A stretch of 64,000 nt of DNA from Rhizobium phaseoli (GCF_010668805.1 NZ_WUFT01000019.1:1-64000), one strand, 5' to 3'; numbered from the stretch's first letter, positions 9,233 to 18,969 are shown. The notes: a model not told the origin generated them from the letters alone. Program-made: numbers and translations.

Positions 9233-9841
9233 ATGGACATCTTTACGGCAGCCGGCCTTACGGCTTTGCTGCAGGTCATTGCTATCGACCTCGTTCTTGC
9301 CGGCGACAACGCCGTGGTTATCGGTCTCGCTGCTGCCGGGCTTGAGGCCACGCAGCGCCGAAAGGCGATCATCGTCGGCATAGCGGCCGCGACCATCCTG
9401 CGTATTCTCTTTGCCAGCGTTGCTGTGTATCTCTTGGCAATCGTCGGCCTGCTGCTGGCCGGCGGACTTCTGCTCCTGTGGGTCTGCTGGAAGATGTGGC
9501 GCGAACTTCGCGCCGGCCATGGCGACAATCATGACGCGGCGGGCGCCAAAGGCGCGCCGAAAAAGACCTTCTTCCAGGCGGCGACCCAGATCGTCATCGC
9601 CGACGTATCGATGTCGCTCGACAACGTGCTCGCCGTCGCCGGCGCCGCGCGCGAACATCCAAGCGTGCTGATCATCGGTCTTGCCCTGTCGATCGCGCTG
9701 ATGGGTATCGCCGCCAACCTGATTGCCCGGTTGCTCAACAACCATCGCTGGATCGCCTATGTCGGCTTGCTGATCATCCTCTATGTCTCGATCGACATGA
9801 TTTATCGCGGCGCCGTTGAGGTTATGCCTTACATGCAGTGA
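9233..9841 (+). CDS. TerC-family (YjbE-like) integral membrane protein, putative metal exporter
   Basis: A 202-residue protein with about six transmembrane helices and the two TerC acidic signatures: IDLVLAGDNAVVIG (residues about 18-31) and ADVSMSLDNVLAVAG (about 121-135). Members of this family export Mn2+ or help metallate exported proteins. The 5' region (9009-9232) was checked for a yybP-ykoY Mn riboswitch and none was recognised. Confidence 0.85.
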   Translation: MDIFTAAGLTALLQVIAIDLVLAGDNAVVIGLAAAGLEATQRRKAIIVGIAAATILRILFASVAVYLLAIVGLLLAGGLLLLWVCWKMWRELRAGHGDNHDAAGAKGAPKKTFFQAATQIVIADVSMSLDNVLAVAGAAREHPSVLIIGLALSIALMGIAANLIARLLNNHRWIAYVGLLIILYVSIDMIYRGAVEVMPYMQ

Positions 9842-9862
9842 GCCTACGTGTCGGGTCGGGGT

Positions 9863-10687
9863 TCAGGCCCCGATCCTCACTTCGATTTCGAAACTCATCT
9901 GATCATAGGCCGGCACCACATGGTCCGGCGTCTTAGCCATCACCGCGTCGTAATCGAGCGGCGTGTGCATATGCGTGAGGATCGCTCGCTTCGGCTTCAG
10001 CCGGCCGATCCAGTCGAGCGACTGTTCCAGCGACAGATGGCTCGGATGATAGGTATATTGCAGCGCGTCGATGATCAGCACATCAAGGTTCTGAAGCTTA
10101 TCGACGGTCTGCGGCGGAAAATCGCTGATATCACTGCAATAAGCCACATCGCCGATGCGGAAACCGAGCGAGTGAATATCGCCGTGCTGCTGGATATGCG
10201 GATGAAACTGTATCTTGCCGCCGGGGCCGCGGATTTCGACGGGTTCGTCGAGGTTTTCGATGACAACAGGCAGCACGATCGGCGGATAATTGCTGCCTGG
10301 CGGCGTTTCCAGGCAATAGCCGAAGGCCTCCCGCAGCCTGTCCATCGTATATTGGTCGGCAAAGATCGGCACCCGGCGGCGGGTGTTGTGAAAATAGCCA
10401 CGCAGATCGTCGATACCATGAATATGGTCTGCATGTGGATGGCTGTAGAGCACGGCATCGACATGGTCGGCCCCTGCGCTGATCATCTGCTCGCGAAAAT
10501 CCGGTCCGGTGTCGATGACGACGGTGGTGACACCGCCATCCGGCGCAAATTGCTGCACCATGAAGGCGGCGCGCGTGCGCCGATTCTTCGGATTGTCGGG
10601 ATTGCAGGCGCCCCAGTCGCCGGTAATGCGCGGCACGCCGGGTGACGACGAACAGCCGAGAATGGTGAAGCGTCGCCGGTAGAGCAC
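9863..10687 (-). CDS. MBL-fold metallo-hydrolase (PhnP-like phosphodiesterase family)
   Basis: A 274-residue metallo-beta-lactamase-fold enzyme. The metal site motif SHPHADHIHGIDD lies at about residue 78-90, with IDTGPD before it and LTHMHTPLDY near the C-terminus. Related proteins act as phosphodiesterases; the substrate is unknown. GTG 10687 is preferred because it lies four bases after the tatD stop codon and begins the conserved LYRRRFTILGCSSSPGVPRI start. It is probably cotranscribed with metG and tatD. Confidence 0.85.
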   Translation of the reverse strand: MLYRRRFTILGCSSSPGVPRITGDWGACNPDNPKNRRTRAAFMVQQFAPDGGVTTVVIDTGPDFREQMISAGADHVDAVLYSHPHADHIHGIDDLRGYFHNTRRRVPIFADQYTMDRLREAFGYCLETPPGSNYPPIVLPVVIENLDEPVEIRGPGGKIQFHPHIQQHGDIHSLGFRIGDVAYCSDISDFPPQTVDKLQNLDVLIIDALQYTYHPSHLSLEQSLDWIGRLKPKRAILTHMHTPLDYDAVMAKTPDHVVPAYDQMSFEIEVRIGA

Positions 10688-10691
10688 GCTC

Positions 10692-11474
10692 TCAGACCCT
10701 CGGCATCTTCGTAAACAGGCGCAAAGCGTTCTCCGTCGTGATCCGCGCGACGTCGGCATAGGAAAGGCCGATCGTCTCGGCGAGCACCTCGGCGGTGTTG
10801 ACGACATAGGACGGTTCGTTGCGCTTGCCGCGCCAGCGCTTCGGCGCCAGATACGGCGCGTCGGTTTCCACCAGCAGCCGATCCCGAGGGATCGTCTTGG
10901 CGATCTCGCGCAGCTCTTCCGATTTCGGGAAGGTCAGGATGCCCGAAAAGGAGACATAGCCGCCGAGTTCGACGCCGGTTCGTGCCAGTTCCGGACCTGC
11001 CGAGAAGCAGTGCAGGATGAAGGGGAAGGCCCCCTTCCCCGTTTCCTCGGTCAGCATCGCTGCCATATCCTCATCGGCGCTGCGGCTGTGGATGACGAGC
11101 GGCAGCTGTGTGGCGCGCGCCGCCGCGATATGGCGGCGAAAGCCGGTCTGCTGGTCCTCGGGCTTCTGCGTATCGTAGAAATAATCGAGGCCGGCCTCGC
11201 CGATCGCCACCACTTTCTCATGGGCATTGGCAAGGCGCACCAGATCTTCCGTCTGAATATCCAGCTCTTCGTCGGCATTGTTCGGATGCGTACCGACCGA
11301 GCAGAACACCGAAGGATATTTCTTGGTGATCGCAAGCAGCCCGTCGAGCTTGCGCACCCGCGTCGAAATCGTCACCATCTGCTTGACGCCCGACTGATGG
11401 GCGCGCGTCACGATCTCGTCGCGCTCCGCCTCGAAGTCGGCGAAATCAAGATGGCAATGTGTATCGATCAGCAC
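10692..11474 (-). CDS. tatD: TatD-family metal-dependent hydrolase
   Basis: A 260-residue TIM-barrel hydrolase. Metal ligands are visible as DTHCHLDF at the N-terminus, GEAGLDYFY with the bridging Glu, VIHSRSA, LHCFS and ETDAPYL. TatD proteins are 3'-5' exonucleases or DNases. The gene starts three bases after the metG stop and ends four bases before the MBL hydrolase, so the three form a tight operon, as is common in Alphaproteobacteria. Confidence 0.93.
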   Translation of the reverse strand: MLIDTHCHLDFADFEAERDEIVTRAHQSGVKQMVTISTRVRKLDGLLAITKKYPSVFCSVGTHPNNADEELDIQTEDLVRLANAHEKVVAIGEAGLDYFYDTQKPEDQQTGFRRHIAAARATQLPLVIHSRSADEDMAAMLTEETGKGAFPFILHCFSAGPELARTGVELGGYVSFSGILTFPKSEELREIAKTIPRDRLLVETDAPYLAPKRWRGKRNEPSYVVNTAEVLAETIGLSYADVARITTENALRLFTKMPRV

Positions 11475-11477
11475 CGC

Positions 11478-13028
11478 TCAAGCCTCCGGAGCCACGTAGC
11501 GCGGGAAGACAGGCGTCGGCGCTTCGAGCGGTGTTCCGGCAACCAGACGGCCGGATTCGCCGAGCGCAGCAAAATCGCGCTTGTCTTCAGGTGCCGCGAC
11601 CAGATCGAGCAGCTTGCTCGATGACTCAGGCATGAAGGGCTGCAGCAGGATGGCGATCTGGCGCACGACTTCGGCTGTGACATAGAGCACCGTGCCCATA
11701 CGCTCGGGATCGGTCTTCTTCAGCGCCCACGGCGCCTGCCCGGCGAAATAACGGTCGGTCTCAGAAACGACCGAAATGATCGAGGCGAGCGCTCGGTGGA
11801 TCTGCTGCTTGCCCATGTCCTCGCGTGTCGAGGCATGCAGCGCGTCGGCCTGCGCCAGCATTGCCTTGTCCTCGTCGGTCAAAGGCCCGCATTCTGGAAT
11901 CTTGCCGTCGCAGTTCTTGACGATCATCGACAGCGAGCGGCTGGCAAGATTGCCGATGCCGTTGGCGAGGTCGGAGTTGATGCGGATGCCGATCGCTTCC
12001 TCGCTGTAGCTGCCATCCTGGCCGAACGAGACTTCGCGCAGGAAGAAGTAGCGCACCGGGTCGAGGCCGAAATGGTTTACCAGATTGACGGGATCGACGA
12101 CGTTGCCGAGCGACTTCGACATCTTCTCGCCCTTGTTAAGCAGGAAGCCATGGGCAAAGACCCGCTTCGGCAGCGGCAGCTTTGCCGACATCAGGAAGGC
12201 CGGCCAATAGACAGCATGGAAGCGGATAATGTCCTTGCCGATAATGTGCACGTCGGCCGGCCAGTATTTTGCCAACGGACCGTTCTTGTCCTCGATATAG
12301 CCGGTCGCGGTGATGTAGTTGGTCAACGCGTCGACCCAGACATACATGACATGCGCCGGATCGTTCGGCACCTTGATGCCCCAGTCGAAGGTCGTGCGCG
12401 ATACCGAGAGGTCTTTCAGGCCAGACTTGACGAAGGAGATCACCTCGTTGCGGCGCTCGGCCGGGCCGATGAAGTCGGGATTTGCCTCGTAATGGGCAAG
12501 CAGCTTCTCCTGATATTCGGAGAGCTTGAAGAAATAGCTTGCCTCTTCCACCCATTCCACAGGCGTGCCCTGCGGCCCGTAACGCACGCCGTCAGCGCGC
12601 AGCTCCGTCTCGTTTTCCTGGTAATAGGCCTCGTCGCGCACCGAATACCAACCGGCATAGCTGTCCTTGTAGATGTCGCCATTGTCGGCCATCAGGTTCC
12701 AGATGTTGCGCGATGTCTCGTGATGACGCTCCTGCGTGGTGCGGATGAAGTCATCGTTCGAGGCATTGAGCAGCTTGGCCATTGCCTGGAATTCGCCCGA
12801 ATTGCGATCGGCGAGCGCCTGCGCGGTGATCCCTTCTGCGCGCGCCGTCTGCTGCATCTTCTGCCCGTGTTCGTCGGTGCCGGTCAGGAAGAACACGTCC
12901 TTACCGTCAAGGCGCTGGTAGCGCGCCATCGCATCCGTCGCGATCAGCTCATAGGCATGGCCGATATGCGGCTTGCCATTGGGGTAGGAAATCGCGGTGG
13001 TGATGTAGAAGGGTGTCTTGTCTGTCAT
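11478..13028 (-). CDS. metG: Methionyl-tRNA synthetase
   Basis: A 516-residue class I aminoacyl-tRNA synthetase that charges tRNA-Met. The HIGH motif reads PHIGHAYE (about residue 20) and the KMSKS motif reads KMSKSLGN (about residue 300). The C-terminal EMAP-like tRNA-binding domain found in E. coli MetG is absent, giving the short form typical of rhizobia. ATG 13028 is preferred over a TTG nine bases upstream. First gene of the metG-tatD-MBL operon. Confidence 0.96.
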   Translation of the reverse strand: MTDKTPFYITTAISYPNGKPHIGHAYELIATDAMARYQRLDGKDVFFLTGTDEHGQKMQQTARAEGITAQALADRNSGEFQAMAKLLNASNDDFIRTTQERHHETSRNIWNLMADNGDIYKDSYAGWYSVRDEAYYQENETELRADGVRYGPQGTPVEWVEEASYFFKLSEYQEKLLAHYEANPDFIGPAERRNEVISFVKSGLKDLSVSRTTFDWGIKVPNDPAHVMYVWVDALTNYITATGYIEDKNGPLAKYWPADVHIIGKDIIRFHAVYWPAFLMSAKLPLPKRVFAHGFLLNKGEKMSKSLGNVVDPVNLVNHFGLDPVRYFFLREVSFGQDGSYSEEAIGIRINSDLANGIGNLASRSLSMIVKNCDGKIPECGPLTDEDKAMLAQADALHASTREDMGKQQIHRALASIISVVSETDRYFAGQAPWALKKTDPERMGTVLYVTAEVVRQIAILLQPFMPESSSKLLDLVAAPEDKRDFAALGESGRLVAGTPLEAPTPVFPRYVAPEA

Positions 13029-13262
13029 GGCGGCCAATGTCCGGCTAAGTCTATAAAAATGGTCAGCCGCTCTTAGCGCATGTCACCGTCAAGCGAAACA
13101 TCAAGTTTTACCGCCGCCAATGATTTCCGGGACGTTGGCGTGGTGAACTTGACTTAGCTTCTGCCGCAATCTACCCGTCATGGAAAAGAGGGCGGGACAG
13201 AACGAAGTGCCAGTTTTCATCTATCCGGTTTGTCGTGGCCGTGCGCCGTCGGAGGCGCTTGA

Positions 13263-14051
13263 TTGACATTCGAACCTCTCTATTCACTTTCGGGCCTGTT
13301 TGTCGGCGCGCTCGTCGGCATCACCGGCGTTGGTGGCGGTTCGCTGATGACACCCTTGCTGGTGCTGCTCTTCGGCGTCCATCCTGCAACCGCCGTCGGC
13401 ACCGATCTTCTCTATGCGGCGATCACCAAGACCGCCGGCACCGCCGTTCACGGCATGCACGGGCGCGTCAACTGGAAGATCGTCGGCAGCCTCGCGATCG
13501 GCAGCGTGCCGGCCGCCTTGCTGATGCTCTGGCTGCTGGCGGGCGTCGACCGCAAAAGCATCGGCGTCACCAACACGATCACCTCGGCGCTTGGCTGGCT
13601 TCTTGTCATGACCGCGATCATGCTGATCTTCCGAGCCCAGATACTTGAATTGGCGCGGCGCGCCTTCGGCGATCGCACGCCGCCCCAGCCGCGAACCATC
13701 CTTGCCCTCACCGTCGTTCTCGGATTCCTCCTCGGCGTCCTCGTCACCCTGACCTCAGTCGGCGCCGGCGCGCTGGGTGTGACGATCCTGTTGGTCCTTT
13801 ATCCCAGGCTCGACGTGCGCGAGATCGTCGGTTCGGACATCGTCCATGCGGTCCCGCTGACCCTGATCGGCGGGACGGGCTATTGGTTGATCGGCGAAAT
13901 CGACTGGCCGATGCTGTTTGCCCTGCTCATCGGCTCTATCCCCGGCATCATCATCGGCAGCTTGCTGGCGCCGAAGCTGCACGAGCGCACCATCCGCATC
14001 GTCCTCGCCCTGACACTCGCCGTCGTCGCCTGGAAGCTCTTGACCGGCTGA
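13263..14051 (+). CDS. TSUP-family (TauE/SafE) sulfite/anion permease
   Basis: A 262-residue membrane protein with about eight transmembrane helices in two repeats. The family hallmark GITGVGGGSLMTPLLVLLFG is at residues about 20-40 and the second half has a related TLTSVGAGALG. It is expected to export sulfur-containing organic anions or sulfite. Translation starts at TTG 13263, chosen because GGAGG lies seven bases upstream and there is no better ATG. Confidence 0.85.
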   Translation: MTFEPLYSLSGLFVGALVGITGVGGGSLMTPLLVLLFGVHPATAVGTDLLYAAITKTAGTAVHGMHGRVNWKIVGSLAIGSVPAALLMLWLLAGVDRKSIGVTNTITSALGWLLVMTAIMLIFRAQILELARRAFGDRTPPQPRTILALTVVLGFLLGVLVTLTSVGAGALGVTILLVLYPRLDVREIVGSDIVHAVPLTLIGGTGYWLIGEIDWPMLFALLIGSIPGIIIGSLLAPKLHERTIRIVLALTLAVVAWKLLTG

Positions 14052-14073
14052 CCGGAGCATCAGCATCCCGAGG

Positions 14074-15099
14074 TTAGAGGCCCGGCTGCTTGATGTCGGC
14101 GAGAATGCTGATGATCGTCTGTTTGCGGTCGAGATTATAAGCATCCGAAATGGTAAGCCGCTCGGTGATCTCGGAATAGAGCCGCGCCAGCCGCTCAGCC
14201 GCCGCGATCTGCCCCTCGCCTGCCGCTGTGCGAGCCCGGTTCATGATGTCGTCGCCGACATGGCTGACGAAGAAATCGAAGATCGTGTCACTTTCCCTGC
14301 CCGAAAGCGCGTCGGCCAGCCGATGCATCGCCTTGCGGGCCGTCGGTCCTTCGGCCGATAGCATCTCGTCATAGGCGGTGATGATTTCGCCGCCGCCGTA
14401 GTTCAAGAGTTTCAGCGCCTCGCCGACGCTGCCCTTGGCGGCCGAAAGCACCGCCCCGCCCTCGCCGGATATGCCGAGATGAGCAAGCGCCGCGACCAGC
14501 GCATCGTCGGCCAGTGGCGCCAATTTCAGCGGCAGGCAGCGCGAGCGGATCGTCGCCAGCAATCGTCCCGGCGCATGTGAGAGCACCAGGAACAGCGCCC
14601 GTTTCGGCGGCTCTTCCAGGATCTTCAGGATGGCGTTGGCCGCATTGCGATTCATGTCGTCAGCCGGATCGATGATGACGATCCGCCAGTTGCCGGTGCC
14701 TGAGGTCTGCGAGAAGAATTTGCCGGCGCGGCGGACCTCGTCGACGGTGATCGACGACTTCACCTTGCCGGTCTTTTCATCCACCGGCCGGGCAAGATGC
14801 AGGAGATTATGCGAAGCGCCGGAGGCGATCTGCCGGCTGACTGATGAGGCCGGATCCGGATCGCCGATCGTCGCCGGCGCACTCTCGGGATCGGGATGCG
14901 AGAGCACGTGATTGGCGAAGCGGAAGGCGAGCGTCGCCTTGCCGATGCCTTCCGGCCCCTCGATCAGGATAGCGTGGTGGCCCTTGCCGGACCGGTAGGA
15001 TTGCGCAAGGAAGGCTTCCGCCTCCGCATGGCCGAACAGCCTGGTATTTTCCCCCGGCCAGATGGCGCCGTCGAGCAGTCCGGGCCTCTCGTCACTCAT
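14074..15099 (-). CDS. holB: DNA polymerase III delta' subunit
   Basis: A 341-residue AAA+ clamp-loader subunit. The Walker A-like loop is EGPEGIGKATLAF (about residue 45-57), where Ala replaces the usual Thr/Ser, as expected for the non-hydrolysing delta' subunit. RIVIIDPADDMNRNAANAILK is the Walker B region and IRSRCLPLKL carries the SRC motif. It lies nine bases after tmk on the same strand; tmk-holB pairing is widely conserved. Confidence 0.93.
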   Translation of the reverse strand: MSDERPGLLDGAIWPGENTRLFGHAEAEAFLAQSYRSGKGHHAILIEGPEGIGKATLAFRFANHVLSHPDPESAPATIGDPDPASSVSRQIASGASHNLLHLARPVDEKTGKVKSSITVDEVRRAGKFFSQTSGTGNWRIVIIDPADDMNRNAANAILKILEEPPKRALFLVLSHAPGRLLATIRSRCLPLKLAPLADDALVAALAHLGISGEGGAVLSAAKGSVGEALKLLNYGGGEIITAYDEMLSAEGPTARKAMHRLADALSGRESDTIFDFFVSHVGDDIMNRARTAAGEGQIAAAERLARLYSEITERLTISDAYNLDRKQTIISILADIKQPGL

Positions 15100-15107
15100 G
15101 ATGGGCC

Positions 15108-15788
15108 TCACTCATGATGAGCGGCTTCCGGCGTTCGGGCGCGGCCTGCCGGCGACATGAGCTGTTGGACGATCGCCAGGATCTCGGCGGCGATCGCCTC
15201 CTCGCTCTGCATGGCGTTGACCACGTGACAGCGCTCCGGCTCGCGGGCGGCGATATCGAGAAAGGCTTCGCGCCGTTTCTCGTGCGTTTCGAGGCGTTCT
15301 TTCTCGAAGCGATCGGGAGCGTCGGCGGCGGCGCGCTTCTGCGCCCGTTCCAGCCCGATCTTGGCGGGGATGTCGAGGATCACGGTGCAATCCGGTATCA
15401 CGCCGTTGATGGCGATGCGCTGCAGCGTTTCGATGAAATCGGGCTCGAGATTGCCGGTGATGCCCTGGTAGACGCGGGAGGAGTCAATAAAGCGGTCGCA
15501 GAGCACGACCTTGCCGGCGGCAAGTGCGGGCCGGATCACCTCTTCGACATGGTCGTTGCGCGCCGCTGCAAACAGGATCGCCTCCATCCGCGTGCCGAAG
15601 GCTTCGGCAGCCCCTGACAGCAGCACGTGGCGTACGGCCTCGGCACCCGGCGATCCGCCGGGTTCGCGCGTCACCAGCACGTCGCGACCTTCGCCCCTCA
15701 GTGCCTCGGCGAGGCGGCGGATCTGCGTGGATTTCCCAGCGCCTTCCCCGCCTTCAAACGTAACGAACAATCCCGTACCGGATGACAA
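15108..15788 (-). CDS. tmk: Thymidylate kinase
   Basis: A 226-residue kinase that phosphorylates dTMP to dTDP. The P-loop is FEGGEGAGKST near the N-terminus, the DR(Y/F) motif is CDRFIDSS, and the LID region is QKRAAADAPDRFEKE. TTG 15788 (translation LSSGTGLFVTFEGG) is preferred by family length and a GGGAAG upstream. ATG 15827 would add 13 residues and cannot be ruled out. First gene of the tmk-holB pair. Confidence 0.93.
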   Translation of the reverse strand: MSSGTGLFVTFEGGEGAGKSTQIRRLAEALRGEGRDVLVTREPGGSPGAEAVRHVLLSGAAEAFGTRMEAILFAAARNDHVEEVIRPALAAGKVVLCDRFIDSSRVYQGITGNLEPDFIETLQRIAINGVIPDCTVILDIPAKIGLERAQKRAAADAPDRFEKERLETHEKRREAFLDIAAREPERCHVVNAMQSEEAIAAEILAIVQQLMSPAGRARTPEAAHHE

Positions 15789-15935
15789 TGACAGCTTCCC
15801 GCATTCCGGGCGCCACGCGCGCCACATCTCTTCTATCTATCCGAAGATATCAGGGAGGAAAACCTTTCGCCGCGGCGGCATATTCACCTTTCCCGGCAAA
15901 TTGTATCAGAAAGTCAGGCGTTCAAGCCCAGGCGT

Positions 15936-17186
15936 TCAGCCAGGCGCGGACTTGTCCCAGAGCCAGGAGAAGAACAGCGATTCGCCGAGTTCCAGCATGG
16001 CATCGACCGCCCGGCTGCTGAGCGAACCTTCGCCGACCGCCTGCACGGTGTAGAGCGGCACTTCCCTGAGCAGCCGGCTGCCCGCGAAAATCCTGAGTGT
16101 GCCTGCCTGTGTATCCGGCGTCACCGGCGCCGTCAGCGGCCAGCGATAGACGATGCGTGCCGACAGCCTGTCGGGATTGCTGATCGGAATGTAGACGCTG
16201 ACCGGCGCCTTGGCGATGAGATCGACAGTGCGCGCCGTGCCGCCATAGACGCTGGCGGCTCCAATCACTTCCTTGTCGGCAAAGATCTGCCGGCCCTCGA
16301 AGGCGGTCAGTCCCCATTCAAGCACCCGCTTGGCCTCCTCCGTCCGCTCCTTGTCGGAAGGGATACCGGCAAGCGCCAGAAACAGCCGCCTGCCGTCGCG
16401 CTCAACCGACGCGACGATCGAATAACCCTCCCCCTCGGTAAAGCCGGTTGCCAGCCCGTCGGCGCCGAGATCGAGCCCGAGCAGAGGATTGCGGTTGCGC
16501 TGGAAGATCTTGTTCCACTCGAAATCCGGCTGCGCGAAATAGAGATAGAGATTCGGATAGGATTGCTGCAGGGCCGCAGCCAGCGTCACCATCTCGCGCG
16601 CCGTCACCTTGCTCTTCCCATCCGGCAGGCCGGTGGAATTGCCGAACTCGGCCTTCTCCATGCCGAGTTCACGGGCACGCCGCGTCATCGACACGGCAAA
16701 TTGCTGCTCGCTGCCGGCCATGCCTTCGGCCAGGATGATGCAGCTGTCATTGGCGCCCTGGATGGCGATGCCCTTGATCAGGTCCTCGACGCGCACACGC
16801 GATTTGAGGCTGGCAAACATCGTTGCCGTCCTCGACGGCGCGCCGCCGGTTCTCCAGGCATATTCGGAAACGGGATATTCGGTATCGAACGTGATCTGGC
16901 CCTTTGTCACCGCCTCGAAGACGAGATCCATCGTCATCAGCTTGGCGAGTGAAGCCGGCGAAAAGCCCTGGTCTTCGTTCTTGGCGAGAAGCACTGTGCC
17001 GGTAGCGGCCTCGATCATATAGGCCTGCGTCGCCTTGGTGGCGAAACCGGCGGCACCGCTATCGGCCGCAAGCGCCCCGGTGGTGAACGGCATCAGGCAT
17101 GCCAGAGCAATTCCAGCAAAAGTACGTAGCGGTTTTGCGTCCGGAATTGCGGCGAAACAAAAGCGAAGCACAGGCTCCAGCATCAA
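15936..17186 (-). CDS. D-alanyl-D-alanine carboxypeptidase-like penicillin-binding protein (S11 family) with altered motifs
   Basis: A 416-residue exported protein with a signal peptide (about 22-41, FAGIALACLMPFTTGALA). The SxxK motif is intact (FSPASLAKLM). Where SxN is expected the sequence reads IQGANDSC (Gly for Ser), and where KTG is expected it reads DGLATGFTEGEGY (Ala for Lys). The C-terminal PBP5-type domain is present. Family members trim peptidoglycan pentapeptides. With two of three motifs changed it may be a weak enzyme or a binding/regulatory protein. Upstream of dacA-like and next to rlpA, it fits a cell-wall role. Confidence 0.85.
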   Translation of the reverse strand: MMLEPVLRFCFAAIPDAKPLRTFAGIALACLMPFTTGALAADSGAAGFATKATQAYMIEAATGTVLLAKNEDQGFSPASLAKLMTMDLVFEAVTKGQITFDTEYPVSEYAWRTGGAPSRTATMFASLKSRVRVEDLIKGIAIQGANDSCIILAEGMAGSEQQFAVSMTRRARELGMEKAEFGNSTGLPDGKSKVTAREMVTLAAALQQSYPNLYLYFAQPDFEWNKIFQRNRNPLLGLDLGADGLATGFTEGEGYSIVASVERDGRRLFLALAGIPSDKERTEEAKRVLEWGLTAFEGRQIFADKEVIGAASVYGGTARTVDLIAKAPVSVYIPISNPDRLSARIVYRWPLTAPVTPDTQAGTLRIFAGSRLLREVPLYTVQAVGEGSLSSRAVDAMLELGESLFFSWLWDKSAPG

Positions 17187-17257
17187 GAGTTTCCATCGAT
17201 CGAGCGGCGTATCGTAAGGAGGTTAGAGCGAGAGGAAATCCGATGCAATTGCCGCGC

Positions 17258-18352
17258 TCAGCGCGCGGCGAATTTGGCCTGCTGGCGCTTGGCGGAAGCA
17301 AGGATCGACTCCTGCGTCAGCCCGTCATTGCGCACCATCACCGCGTCGAAGGCGAGATCGACGGTCACCGTCTTCACGTCCTCGTTCTGGTAACCGAGCG
17401 CCAGAGAACCCAGCGGCCGTTCGTAGGGCATGGGACCAATCTCCGGCAGCACGACCATCTGGTCGAAGGCCTGCGGGGCATTGTTTGCGGACGGTGCCGG
17501 CGGCGCGACCAAGACATGGGCACCGGGAGCAAGAACGGGTGCTGCATTATAGCGCGCGCTCGGCGTCGAGCCAGCATAGGAGGTCGCCGACATCGGTACC
17601 GGCACGTTGGACGGCGTCTCGTAATCTTCCGAACTCTGCAGCTGGTCGCGGGTGATCTTGCGGCTGTTGGAGGCGACCATCACGCCGGTTGCGATCTGAC
17701 CTTCCGGACTGACGCCGGGAATACGGCTGCCCTTCGGCGCGTAGGAGGCCATCAGATAGGGCATGTCGTGGCCGTCCATACGGGCGCGGCCGACATATTG
17801 TACGCGCACCTTGCCGGTGCCGCTGTGCTGCAGATCCAGCATGTCGGCCGTCTTGTTCGAAAGGTCGATGATCCGGCCCTCGTGATAGGGGCCGCGATCG
17901 TTGACGCGCACGATGACGGAGGAGCCGCTTTCGAGATTGGTGACGCGTGCATAGCTCGGCAATGGGAAGGTCGGATGCGCCGCGGAAAGATGCATCTGGT
18001 CGTAGACTTCGCCGTTCGCCGTCAGGCGCCCATGAAAGGCCGAGCCATACCAGGAAGCGACGCCGACCTTATTATAGGCAAAGTCTTCCTTCGGATAATA
18101 CCACTTGCCCTTCACCTCGTAAGGGTTGCCGACGATATAGCGGCCGCCGCCCTTGGGGATATTGTTGCCGGTGGCGACCCGCGGGCTCGCCTTCACGCCA
18201 TATTCGGATTCGGAGAAATATTCTTTGCCGTGGGCTTTCTTCTTCGGCACCGCCTGCGTCGTGCCGCACGCCGCAACCGTCGCACACATCGCAGATATCG
18301 CCAGCCACCGTGCTGTCGTTGCGAAAGACGCCGCCCCGTATCCCAATGTCAT
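17258..18352 (-). CDS. rlpA: RlpA-family septal-ring lytic transglycosylase-like lipoprotein
   Basis: A 364-residue lipoprotein. The lipobox is TVAACGTT (Cys at about residue 29). The double-psi beta-barrel lies at about 95-190 with VGVASWYGSAFHGRLTANGE, the catalytic-type Asp in VRVNDRGPYHEGRIIDLS, and the motif DLS. The C-terminal half is Pro/Ala-rich and disordered; no SPOR domain is evident. RlpA acts on denuded glycan strands at division sites. It starts at ATG 18352; the frame opens at 18370. Confidence 0.88.
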   Translation of the reverse strand: MTLGYGAASFATTARWLAISAMCATVAACGTTQAVPKKKAHGKEYFSESEYGVKASPRVATGNNIPKGGGRYIVGNPYEVKGKWYYPKEDFAYNKVGVASWYGSAFHGRLTANGEVYDQMHLSAAHPTFPLPSYARVTNLESGSSVIVRVNDRGPYHEGRIIDLSNKTADMLDLQHSGTGKVRVQYVGRARMDGHDMPYLMASYAPKGSRIPGVSPEGQIATGVMVASNSRKITRDQLQSSEDYETPSNVPVPMSATSYAGSTPSARYNAAPVLAPGAHVLVAPPAPSANNAPQAFDQMVVLPEIGPMPYERPLGSLALGYQNEDVKTVTVDLAFDAVMVRNDGLTQESILASAKRQQAKFAAR

Positions 18353-18370
18353 ATGCCCCACGCCGCTCAA

Positions 18371-18765
18371 CGATCGTTATGGTTAAGGAATTTTGCCCCA
18401 TACTGGGCCAATAACGCCTTATCCCCACCCGCCTAACGAGGATTTAATCTTGCTAAGTTCGTGGCAAATTTACGAACGATTTCGCAGCGATAGCGAGAAT
18501 TCCAATGATTATGGTTTATAAATCACTAACGCGAGCCTTGCCGCCCCACCCTTCCGCTGCGGCAAAGAGACCTGAAATTCTCGTGTCGAAGCGGTGCATA
18601 TGGTCAACATTCGGCCGCTTCAAAACACCCGACAAGCTCCAAACTGAAACGCTGTCGGCGATATGACGCTATGCACTCGCGGTATCTCCTACTGACCCTC
18701 CGCAACTGCGCGGGAACGAAATCTTCGCCACGGGCTTTGAAGGTTTATGCCTTTGGAGGATCACC
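18371..18765. promoter_or_regulatory. Intergenic region between rlpA and a small plus-strand gene
   Basis: About 395 bases without a convincing gene. The first part, near 18420-18530, is AT-rich and probably carries the divergent rlpA promoter. A good ribosome-binding site (GGAGG, 18754-18758) ends the region in front of the small protein at 18766. No riboswitch or operator was recognised. Confidence 0.35.
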
Positions 18766-18969
18766 ATGAACGATGAAATCATTATGCAGCTCGAGACGGT
18801 CAGCCAGCAGTTGCATGCCCGGTCTCGCGCGCTTTCTCAGCGAGATCAAGACAATGACATCGCAATCCTAATGTCGGCACTCGCGGTGACGATGGCGGCA
18901 GTTCGATCTCTTTGCGAGGATATGAACCAACTCAATGGTCCAAAGGGCCTCGGATCTGACGGAGGTTAG
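18766..18969 (+). CDS. Small hypothetical protein
   Basis: 67 residues, predicted mostly helical (MNDEIIMQLETVSQQLHARS... AVTMAAVRSLCEDMNQL). It has a strong GGAGG site seven bases before the ATG and normal rhizobial codon use, which supports translation. No family is recognised. It lies just upstream of a diguanylate cyclase gene on the same strand, 118 bases apart, so cotranscription is possible. Confidence 0.55.
   Translation: MNDEIIMQLETVSQQLHARSRALSQRDQDNDIAILMSALAVTMAAVRSLCEDMNQLNGPKGLGSDGG

Noticed and set aside
17099..18436. Long plus-strand frame (445 codons) across the PBP/rlpA junction
   Set aside because: Covers parts of two real minus-strand genes and the gap between them; composition is His/Arg-rich as expected for antisense.
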